Assembly (NCBI GenBank): GCA_026995935.1
Contig: JALWNK010000058.1
Coordinates: 25,122 to 89,121 of the forward strand
Source of the DNA: Deltaproteobacteria bacterium
Lineage (GTDB): Bacteria > Desulfobacterota > Dissulfuribacteria > Dissulfuribacterales > QOAL01
Reading direction: 5' to 3'
DNA length: 64,000 nucleotides
Below the pieces are notes generated by a model. It saw only the letters and a program-made list of their open reading frames with translations, was not told the origin of the DNA and ran no database searches. Below are positions 16,280 to 23,468 of the stretch, piece after piece. Each line of letters begins with the position of its first letter. Positions within the stretch are counted from its first letter, which is position 1. Made by a program: the position numbers and the translations under genes.

Positions 16280-19200
16280 CTACTTCTCCCCCTGGCCGAA
16301 CCTGACCCTGTGTACCAGGCAGTAGAGGGTGGGAACAAGGAAGAGATTGCCAATGGTTGCAGCAAGAAGGCCGTAGCCAAAGGATATGGCCATGGGGGAG
16401 AGTATCATTGCCTGGCCTGTTGCAAAGAAGATGAGTGGGGTAAGGCTCAGGATGGTGGTTACAGATGTAAGGATTATTGGCCTTAGCCTGATGGCCGCGG
16501 CCTTTAAGAAAAAGTTCCTGGCCGGGTTCTCCTTGAGATGTCTTTTTAGGAAGTCCACCATGATGATGGCGTCGTTTACGGCAACACCTGAAAGGCCAAC
16601 GAAGCCGAGAAGGGAGGTGATGGATATGTGCTTTCCCATTATGATATGTCCGGCAATTACTCCAACAAAGGCAAAGGGCACGGAGACAAGCACTATGAAG
16701 GAGTCGCCAAAGGAGTTGAACTGGAGAAGAAGCACAATGAGGATGCCAAGGATTGCCACTGTGCCTGCAAGGGCAAGATCCCTGAGGGTGCGGTCTGCCA
16801 CCTTCTCTTCCCCCTTTATCTCTGTTATGACCCCGAGTTTCTTTATTTTCATAAAGGTTGGCCTTAGAAGGTCCATGACCTGGCGGCTTGTGGTGATCTT
16901 CTTGTCAATGGATGCAGTGACCGTTATCTGGCGCACGCCGTTTTCCTTCCATATCCTTGAAAGTCCCCTCTTTGGCACTATCTTGCAGATGTCTGTTATG
17001 TAAACCAGGCGGTTCGTTCCAGGCACCTCGAGCCTTAACTTCAAAAACCTTGAAAGGTCCTTTCTGTCCTGAAGGTAGGTCCTTACCACAACGTCCCGGC
17101 TGACATCCTTCATGATGCGGGCAGTCTTTATGTTGAGATAATAGGGAATGAGGGCAGATGCCAAGGATGCCTCAGAAAATCCAAGCTCCCTTCCCCTCCT
17201 GTTAAGATGAAGTTCAAGCTCGATCTTTCCAGGATCGTAGTTGTCCGCAATGTTTTCAACCCCATTTATCCGTGAGAGCGCCTCTTCCAAAAGCTTCGCC
17301 GCATCTACCATCTTCTTTAAGGCAATATCCTTGTCCTTTCCCGGATAGGAAAATGATACCTCTATGTCTGCCCGGACAATTCCCGCCTTTGGCTTTGTGA
17401 CAGTAAGACGCTGTATTTTTATGTCTTTCAGGTGGTCCTCGATTACCTTCACAAGCTCCATTGCCGTATGTTTCCTTGTGCCAAAGGTGTAGGTGCCAAA
17501 CATTATTACAGGGTAGACAAAGCGCTCAAGAAAGTTCTGCGGGGCAGGCTTTTCAAGGTTTACAAATATCTGGAAGAGGTCCTCTCCCACGTCAAATTCC
17601 ATCTTGTCGTTAAAGGATGTGCCGATGTGTGTGGCAATGGAGTCGAGGTCTTTTGGCGGCAAACACTCCTTCACCCTCTTTTCTATGACAGAGACCACCT
17701 TTTCCGTATCCTCAATGCCGTAGCGTGAGGCAAGCTTGCCCCTTATGTATATCTGGTCCGCGTCAAATTGAGGAAGAAGGGTAAAGGTGAGGAAGAACTT
17801 CATTGCAAAGATAGCGACAACAAATACAAGGAGCGCCCCTGAAATGGCGGCACGTTTGTGGTCAATCAGCCTTCCAAGAAGGGCCGAATACGCACTTCTA
17901 AGTGGCTCCCAGTTTGAAAAAGGGCTTCTGCCCACCCCTGTCCTGTAAAGCTCTACTGCGTGAACCGGCAGGATGAAGAGCGATTCTATAAGGGAGGCGA
18001 GAAGTGCTGTGCTTACGAATATGGGAATTATTTTCAGGAATTTTCCAATATCTCCCCCCACCATGAGCAGGGGAAGAAAGGCGGCAACAGTGGTAAAGGT
18101 TGCTGCGCACACTGGCCAGAACACCTCTGCGGTCCCCTCTATCGCGGCCTCCTTGTGGGAAAGGCCCGCTTCCATCTTTCTGTAGATGTTTTCTCCAATG
18201 ACTATGGCGTCATCCACCACCATTCCAAGGGCCATGAGAAAGGAGAAAAGGGAGAGCATGTTTATGGTCTCACCCCTGTGGTAGAGGTATACAAAGGATA
18301 TGAGAAAGGCAGTGGGGATTCCAAGGAGCACCGTTATGGACACCCTCAGGTTCAGGAAGAGATAAAGGGAGATGGTTACCAGGATAAGCCCTACAACGGC
18401 AGAGGATTTGACCGTGTTGAGTCTGTTTCGGATGTAAATGGAAAGATCGCTATAGACCGAAAAGTCAAGCCCTTTGTAGCGTTTCTTCCACGCCTTTACC
18501 ATCTTTCTGATTTTGTTTGACAGGTAAATTGAAGAGCCCTTGGCTGTCTTAAAGATAGTAAGGGAAATGTTCCTTTTTCCGTTGAAATGGGAAAGGCTCT
18601 TTACCTCGGAAAGCTCAAGGCGCACCTCTGCAATCCTTGACAGGAACAGTTTTTTTCCTCCTGTGTGGAGGATCAAGGAATTCCAGAAGGAAAGCGATGG
18701 CCTTCCCCCCGGTGTTGTTATGAATATGTGGTTTCCCCTCTCCTTTATCTCTCCAAGGGGGCTGTTGTTTACCCAGGAACGGATGAGCTCCTTGACCTGA
18801 AAGGGGGATATGCCAAGGGCCTCAAGCACGTCGTTTTTAAGGTATATGTGCACCTCTTTCTTGGCCTTTCCGTTGATGGTGGCCTTAGAGATGTCCGGAA
18901 TCCTCTCCACTTCCTTTCTGATATCGTCTGCTATGTCCTGGAGTTCTTCTTCAGGGGCACCGCTAATTGACAGGGTGAGAAGGGGGTACTTTTCTATCTT
19001 CCTGACCACCGTTGGGTCGTCCATGTCTTCAGGAAAATCTGGCTTCACCCTGTCTATGGCGTCTCTGACCTTAAACAGCGTGTCTTCTACTGGAGTTGAG
19101 TCATCAAGGGTGATGGTTATCAGGCAGGAGCCGTCCCTGGTCACCGATTCAACCAGTTTCACCCCCTCTATGTTTTGTACCTCGTCCTCGATCCTGCTTG

Positions 19201-19423
19201 TGATGATGTCGTCAAAGGTGGTGGCGGAGGTGCCCTGGTAAAAGGCCGTCACCTCTATCTTGTTGGTTGGAATGGGGGGAAAGAGCTCTTGTGGCAGCTG
19301 AAAGTAGGAGATTATTCCAGTAATTATAAAGAGCAGGGCAAGGGTGTGGGCAAGGGGACGCCTTTCAACGAAAAAGCCCACTAGAAATGCAGGGATGCTC
19401 TTTTTCCCGTTGTGTTTGCCCAT
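16280..19423 (-). CDS. RND-family efflux pump inner-membrane subunit
   Basis: This 1047-residue protein has the RND architecture: a first transmembrane helix near residue 25-40, a large periplasmic loop, a helix bundle around 340-520, a second periplasmic loop, and a final bundle around 880-1040. Family landmarks include FSFLMALGMVVDDAIVIGENIYR (TM4 with the proton-relay Asp pair) and LLGFVGLSGVAVNDAIIMVDFLKR in the second half. Substrate cannot be told; the short TM4 motif fits proton-driven export of hydrophobic compounds or lipids. The adaptor gene lies 10 bases upstream. No TolC-type outer-membrane channel is in the window, so a distant partner is needed. Confidence 0.93.
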   Translation of the reverse strand: MGKHNGKKSIPAFLVGFFVERRPLAHTLALLFIITGIISYFQLPQELFPPIPTNKIEVTAFYQGTSATTFDDIITSRIEDEVQNIEGVKLVESVTRDGSCLITITLDDSTPVEDTLFKVRDAIDRVKPDFPEDMDDPTVVRKIEKYPLLTLSISGAPEEELQDIADDIRKEVERIPDISKATINGKAKKEVHIYLKNDVLEALGISPFQVKELIRSWVNNSPLGEIKERGNHIFITTPGGRPSLSFWNSLILHTGGKKLFLSRIAEVRLELSEVKSLSHFNGKRNISLTIFKTAKGSSIYLSNKIRKMVKAWKKRYKGLDFSVYSDLSIYIRNRLNTVKSSAVVGLILVTISLYLFLNLRVSITVLLGIPTAFLISFVYLYHRGETINMLSLFSFLMALGMVVDDAIVIGENIYRKMEAGLSHKEAAIEGTAEVFWPVCAATFTTVAAFLPLLMVGGDIGKFLKIIPIFVSTALLASLIESLFILPVHAVELYRTGVGRSPFSNWEPLRSAYSALLGRLIDHKRAAISGALLVFVVAIFAMKFFLTFTLLPQFDADQIYIRGKLASRYGIEDTEKVVSVIEKRVKECLPPKDLDSIATHIGTSFNDKMEFDVGEDLFQIFVNLEKPAPQNFLERFVYPVIMFGTYTFGTRKHTAMELVKVIEDHLKDIKIQRLTVTKPKAGIVRADIEVSFSYPGKDKDIALKKMVDAAKLLEEALSRINGVENIADNYDPGKIELELHLNRRGRELGFSEASLASALIPYYLNIKTARIMKDVSRDVVVRTYLQDRKDLSRFLKLRLEVPGTNRLVYITDICKIVPKRGLSRIWKENGVRQITVTASIDKKITTSRQVMDLLRPTFMKIKKLGVITEIKGEEKVADRTLRDLALAGTVAILGILIVLLLQFNSFGDSFIVLVSVPFAFVGVIAGHIIMGKHISITSLLGFVGLSGVAVNDAIIMVDFLKRHLKENPARNFFLKAAAIRLRPIILTSVTTILSLTPLIFFATGQAMILSPMAISFGYGLLAATIGNLFLVPTLYCLVHRVRFGQGEK

Positions 19424-19433
19424 TTAGATGTGA

Positions 19434-20339
19434 TTACAGCCCGATTCTGATGCGTACTACCTGGCCCCACAAAAGCCCTTTTATGGGGGCAAAGACAAGG
19501 TCAAAGCCGTAGCTGTAGAGGTAGCTGTTGTCAGGGTCAACCTTCAGTTTTTCCACCTGCCCTCTGGCCCTTATCTCTTTTCCATCAGGAAGGACCAGGG
19601 AAAAGTTCAGGGTTCTTCCCTCCTTGAGGGCCTCCTTCAGTCTCTTGAAACAGGGAAGGGAAAGCACAAGGTGTATCTTTGCCTTTGAGATGTCAAGGAG
19701 CCTTGAAAGCTTCTCCCCCGGGACAACCGTCTCGTACACCTCCTTGAAGTTCTGGGAAACGTAAAGGGGCCTGTCAAAGCATGGCCTTGATTTTTTTATC
19801 TGGTCTTCAAGCTGGGCAATGGCGCGCCTTGTTTCCGCCTGATGGCGCCTGTTTTCGATTAATGTCATCCGGGAGGAGTTTACCTGGGTCTCCATGTCTT
19901 CAACCAGCTGCTGCTCAATGTGTCCCTCTTTCTTAAGTTTTAAGTACCTTTGAAATTTTTTCCTTGAAAGCTGAAGATTCCTTTCAAGAACGCCCTTTTC
20001 AAGTTTAAGGGCCTTTAAAACCTCCTTTAGGCTCATGAGCTGTTTTTCAAGGGCAGCGCAGTCTATCTCCATTATGGGGGTATTTTTTTTAAGTATCTGT
20101 CCCTCCCTGGCGTTTATCCTTTTAATGTGTCCTGCCACCTCTGCCTTGATAATATGAACGGAATAGGGGGAATAGGCCCCTGAAAGGACTATTTCCTTTG
20201 CATTTTCACATCTTTCAGGCTGCTTAAGCCCCTTTTCCGCAAGCTCTACCTGGGAACGGGCAGACCCCAGGGAGGAGAGGAAGAGCAGGAAGAAAAGGGA
20301 CAAAAATATATTTAAAAATAGCGTCTTTTTAAATCTCAT
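19434..20339 (-). CDS. RND efflux periplasmic adaptor (membrane fusion protein)
   Basis: The 301-residue protein begins with a signal or anchor sequence (MRFKKTLFLNIFLSLFFLLF) and shows the adaptor pattern: a lipoyl half (GHIKRINAREGQILKKNTPI), a long coiled-coil hairpin (about 105-195, rich in Leu, Lys, Glu), and a beta-barrel part. It links the RND pump to an outer-membrane channel. I choose ATG at 20339, which overlaps the CobJ stop region by 11 bases, rather than a start 12 codons upstream, because the hydrophobic leader then begins directly. It is slightly shorter than common AcrA homologues, lacking much of the membrane-proximal domain. Confidence 0.88.
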   Translation of the reverse strand: MRFKKTLFLNIFLSLFFLLFLSSLGSARSQVELAEKGLKQPERCENAKEIVLSGAYSPYSVHIIKAEVAGHIKRINAREGQILKKNTPIMEIDCAALEKQLMSLKEVLKALKLEKGVLERNLQLSRKKFQRYLKLKKEGHIEQQLVEDMETQVNSSRMTLIENRRHQAETRRAIAQLEDQIKKSRPCFDRPLYVSQNFKEVYETVVPGEKLSRLLDISKAKIHLVLSLPCFKRLKEALKEGRTLNFSLVLPDGKEIRARGQVEKLKVDPDNSYLYSYGFDLVFAPIKGLLWGQVVRIRIGL

Positions 20340-21123
20340 AGCCCCTCGGCGTAATGATTTTTCCGTCCCAGACAAAGCTCTGGGAGTTTCCTATGATGAC
20401 GAGGGATTGCATCCCAATGTTCCATGCATCAGGGCCCTTGGAGCAAAGCATGGACAGGGTGGTGATGGAGACCTCCTGACCGGGCCTCATGGCGCTGGTC
20501 ACGATTCCAACAGGGGTATCCTCCTTCCTGTGGCCCGAGACGATTTCAAGGGCTCTCGGAAGCTGGTCCTTCCGCCTTTTGCTCCTGGGGTTGTAAAAGA
20601 CCAGGACGAAATCCGCAGCAGCCGAGGCCTCTATCCTCTTTTCTATTAGGGGCCAAGGGGTCAGAAGATCACTCAGGCTGATCACGGAAAAGTCGTGTAC
20701 CAGGGGTGCTCCTAAAAGGCTTGAGCAGGCAGAAAGGGCGGGAATTCCAGGTATTACATCCACCTTGAGTCTTTCGCTGCTAATGTCCATGGTCCTAAGT
20801 ATTTCAAAAACAAGGCCTGAGAGGGCGTAGATTCCCGGGTCTCCGCTACAGACAAGGGCCACACGCCTTCCTGAAAGGGCCTCTTCTATGGCCCTCTTAC
20901 ACCTGTCTTTTTCCCTGGTCATGCCCGTTTGGACAATCTCCTGCTCTGGAATAAGTATATGCCTTATAAGGTCCACGTAGGTCTTGTAACCACATATCAC
21001 ATGGGCGTTTCTTATTGCCTCAACAGCCGGGCTGCACATCCACCTTGTGTCCCCGGGGCCAAGGCCCACAACAGAAAGATGCCCTTTCTTTTTCTGTTCA
21101 TTGAGGGAGGTTTTCCTTGTCAT
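20329..21123 (-). CDS. cobJ/cbiH: Precorrin-3B/cobalt-factor III C17-methyltransferase
   Basis: The 264-residue protein is a SAM-dependent tetrapyrrole methyltransferase: LSVVGLGPGDTRWMCSPAVEAI at the N-terminus (the GxGPG loop), ICGYKTYVDL, VALVCSGDPGIYAL (the GDP motif) and DVIPGIPALSACSSLLGAPLVHDFSVISLSDLLTPW, diagnostic for CobJ/CbiH. It makes the ring-contraction methylation at C17 in cobalamin synthesis; in an anaerobe the CbiH (cobalt-first) route is expected. It is alone here, with no other cobalamin gene in the window, so the pathway must be encoded elsewhere. Its ATG overlaps the BioD stop by four bases. Confidence 0.92.
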   Translation of the reverse strand: MTRKTSLNEQKKKGHLSVVGLGPGDTRWMCSPAVEAIRNAHVICGYKTYVDLIRHILIPEQEIVQTGMTREKDRCKRAIEEALSGRRVALVCSGDPGIYALSGLVFEILRTMDISSERLKVDVIPGIPALSACSSLLGAPLVHDFSVISLSDLLTPWPLIEKRIEASAAADFVLVFYNPRSKRRKDQLPRALEIVSGHRKEDTPVGIVTSAMRPGQEVSITTLSMLCSKGPDAWNIGMQSLVIIGNSQSFVWDGKIITPRGYEI

Positions 21124-21830
21124 TTCATCTCTTTCCGTAACCTTCGTGAAAGGGGATAAAGGGCCCTTTCAACCTCATCTGAGACAGGATCATGGCCAAA
21201 GGGCAACGGACCGTAAACCCTTGCTCCTGACAGATCCGAGATAATGGAGATGTTGTCATGCACGATCCTCTCATCCGTATCGTCTTTTTTCCCTCCGTAA
21301 CCTGCGCGGTTAAAGACAATGCCGTAAAGTGCGATTCCCCTTTGCCTCATTACTTCCACCGAAAGGAGGGTGTGGTTTATTGTGCCAAGGCCGCTTCTTG
21401 ATACAAGAACCACTGGGCACCCGCAATCCCTTACAATATCCACAAGGAGCAGTCCTTTTGTAAGGGGTACCATGAGCCCTCCCACCCCTTCAATGAGAAC
21501 TATGTCGCATCGTTTCTCAAGCCTCTCTGTCTCGTCCAGGATGTGGCCGGGATCTATCGTTTTCCCTTCAAGAGCCGCTGACAGGTGCGGGGAGGCAGGA
21601 AAGGAAAAGCTGTACGGGCATGCCACAGAAAGTCTTGAACCTGGGGCAAGGCAGGCAGAGCCTGCCTTTTCCATTATGTATTCTATGTCTGGCCCAAAGT
21701 TTTTGCCTCCTGTGCCTGCCCACTTTATCACGCCCACGTGGAGTCCTTCCTTTAAAAGCAGGGAGGTGAGACCTGCAGTGACAAAGGTCTTTCCAACGTC
21801 TGTGTCTGTGCCGGCTATGAATATTTTCAT
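21120..21830 (-). CDS. bioD: Dethiobiotin synthetase-like ATPase (BioD family)
   Basis: The 236-residue protein opens with MKIFIAGTDTDVGKTFVTAGL, the P-loop of dethiobiotin synthetase, followed by GVIKWAGTGG, the Mg-binding EGVGGLMVPL and VVLVSRSGLGTINHTLL. BioD closes the ureido ring of dethiobiotin using CO2 and ATP. No other biotin gene is near; instead it sits next to a corrinoid methyltransferase. BioD-fold proteins also include cobyrinate amidation enzymes and Pta regulatory domains, but the length and the GTDTDVGKT motif fit BioD proper. It ends ATGA-overlapped with cobJ and starts 8 bases after the CBS gene. Confidence 0.85.
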   Translation of the reverse strand: MKIFIAGTDTDVGKTFVTAGLTSLLLKEGLHVGVIKWAGTGGKNFGPDIEYIMEKAGSACLAPGSRLSVACPYSFSFPASPHLSAALEGKTIDPGHILDETERLEKRCDIVLIEGVGGLMVPLTKGLLLVDIVRDCGCPVVLVSRSGLGTINHTLLSVEVMRQRGIALYGIVFNRAGYGGKKDDTDERIVHDNISIISDLSGARVYGPLPFGHDPVSDEVERALYPLSRRLRKEMK

Positions 21831-21838
21831 GGCGTTCT

Positions 21839-22483
21839 TTACAACACCTTCAGCCCGGCTTCGCTCAGCGCCTTTTTTACAGAAGGCAGGTTCATGGTCT
21901 GCACCCTCATGTGTATGACTGGATGGACCCTGTCGTCATCAAGGGGATGAAGCGCCCTTATCACCCTTGTAAATGGGATGCTGGCTGCTTCAAGCACCTT
22001 TATTGCCCTGTTCATGGCGCTCTGTCCCTCTTCTATTATGCTTATGAGGCAGCTTCCCTTTTCATAAAGCCCGAAGAGTTCACCATAGGCCCTCATGAGG
22101 TCCCTTACGGAAAATATGCCAATTACTACGTGGTCATCATCCACCACCGGAAGGGCGCCAACATTTTGTTTTTCAAGCAGTATTAGTGCATCATCAAGGG
22201 TAGAGTTCAGGTTAAGGCTCGAGAGGTCTGTGCTCATAATGGAATTTACGGGTGAGCGGGATACCTTTTCCAGTATCCTTATCCTTTCTTTTTCATCAAG
22301 GACCGAGGAAGGATATGCCGACCTTATGTCCCTGTCCGTGACCATGCCCAGAAGCTTTCCCTCAGAGCTGGTTACAGGCAGGTGCCTGAAGCCCTTTTCT
22401 TTGAGTATCTGCCGCGCCTTTTGGATAAGCGTTTCCGGAGAGACAGTGACTGGCCTTTTTGTCATGTAGCCTGTGACGAACAT
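21839..22483 (-). CDS. AcuB-like CBS-pair protein with C-terminal ACT-like region
   Basis: The 214-residue protein has two CBS motifs: about 1-60 (MTKRPVTVSPETLIQKARQI, GMVTDRDIR) and about 78-135 (IMSTDLSSLNLNSTLDDALI, IGIFSVRDLM). An ACT-like tail of about 75 residues follows (CLISIIEEG ... VHPVIHMRVQT). This is the layout of Bacillus AcuB, encoded in acuABC with a protein acetyltransferase and a deacetylase that control acetyl-CoA synthetase. Here it lies directly after an AcuC-like gene and a Pat-like gene, so a regulatory, adenine-nucleotide-sensing role in the same module is a fair inference. Confidence 0.85.
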   Translation of the reverse strand: MFVTGYMTKRPVTVSPETLIQKARQILKEKGFRHLPVTSSEGKLLGMVTDRDIRSAYPSSVLDEKERIRILEKVSRSPVNSIMSTDLSSLNLNSTLDDALILLEKQNVGALPVVDDDHVVIGIFSVRDLMRAYGELFGLYEKGSCLISIIEEGQSAMNRAIKVLEAASIPFTRVIRALHPLDDDRVHPVIHMRVQTMNLPSVKKALSEAGLKVL

Positions 22484-22502
22484 GGTTTCTTACCTCTGTC
22501 TG

Positions 22503-23468
22503 TTAGATTTTTAATGCAAGGGCGCCAAGGTACATTTCCACCGAAGGGGCGAGAAAATCAAGACTGTATCCACCCTCCAGCACGCTTACCAGTCTGCCCT
22601 GACACATTTTCTCGGCCCACATCGCAAGAAAAGACCCAATGTGTCCAAAGACAGGGGTGGTGTAAGCAAGCCCCGACATGTCATCTGCTTCATGAGCGTC
22701 AAAGCCTGCGGCCGAAACGATGCAGTCCGGCCGAAACTGTTCAAGGGCAGGCTCTACGCGTTCCTTGAGGGCCTTAAGGACGTGTGAATCCGTGGCCCCT
22801 GGAGGAAGGGCAATATTCAGGGTAAATCCCTCTCCTGGCCCGGTTCCTGTATCCTCCTCGTAGCCAGTGCCAGGAAAGCTGAAGGTTGGATGTTCATGGA
22901 TGCTTGCATAAAAGACGTCCGGGTCGCTGTCAAAGAGTTCCTGGATGCCGTTTCCGTGGTGGGCATCAAAATCAAGAATGAAGATCCGCCTTCTGCCATA
23001 TTTTTTCTGCCAGTATCTTGCTGCAATGGCCACATTGTTCAAAAAACAAAATCCCAAGGGCAGGGAGGTTTCTGCATGGTGTCCCGGGGGTCTTACAAGT
23101 GCAAAAATCACCTCATCAACGGCCTTCTCAGAAAGATCCACGGCATTCATGCAGGCCCCGGCTGCAAGAAGGGCCACGTCATAGGTGTCGTAGCATATCC
23201 TGTTGTCCGGATGTCCAAAGTCCTGCCTTCCAGAAAGACATGCCTCTTCAAAACGAAGGAGATAGTCGCTTGAGTGAACGTCAAAGACGCTTTCGTTTGA
23301 GGCCATGGAGGGCTCAGTCAGTTTCAAGGAGTCTCCAAGAGGCCCGTGGTTCAGGTTCTTTAGAATGCGCGTAAGCCTTTCAGGGGATTCGGGATGATCG
23401 GAACCTCCGGTGTCATGATCCAGGAAACGGTCTGAATAGACCACGTTTACCTGCTTGAATTTTGCCAT
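22503..23468 (-). CDS. Histone-deacetylase-family protein (AcuC-like deacetylase)
   Basis: The 321-residue zinc hydrolase shows HPESPERL, then PPGHHAE (tandem catalytic His), GFCFLNNVAIAARY, ILDFDAHHGNGIQELF (zinc-binding Asp and His) and AAGFDAHEADDMSGL (second Asp). These are the signature blocks of class II-like bacterial deacetylases, including AcuC and acetylpolyamine hydrolases. Its start overlaps the end of the Pat-like gene by 22 bases (AGAGG before the ATG). The neighbouring acetyltransferase and AcuB-like gene support a lysine-deacetylase role in controlling acyl-CoA synthetases; polyamine deacetylation remains possible. Confidence 0.88.
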   Translation of the reverse strand: MAKFKQVNVVYSDRFLDHDTGGSDHPESPERLTRILKNLNHGPLGDSLKLTEPSMASNESVFDVHSSDYLLRFEEACLSGRQDFGHPDNRICYDTYDVALLAAGACMNAVDLSEKAVDEVIFALVRPPGHHAETSLPLGFCFLNNVAIAARYWQKKYGRRRIFILDFDAHHGNGIQELFDSDPDVFYASIHEHPTFSFPGTGYEEDTGTGPGEGFTLNIALPPGATDSHVLKALKERVEPALEQFRPDCIVSAAGFDAHEADDMSGLAYTTPVFGHIGSFLAMWAEKMCQGRLVSVLEGGYSLDFLAPSVEMYLGALALKI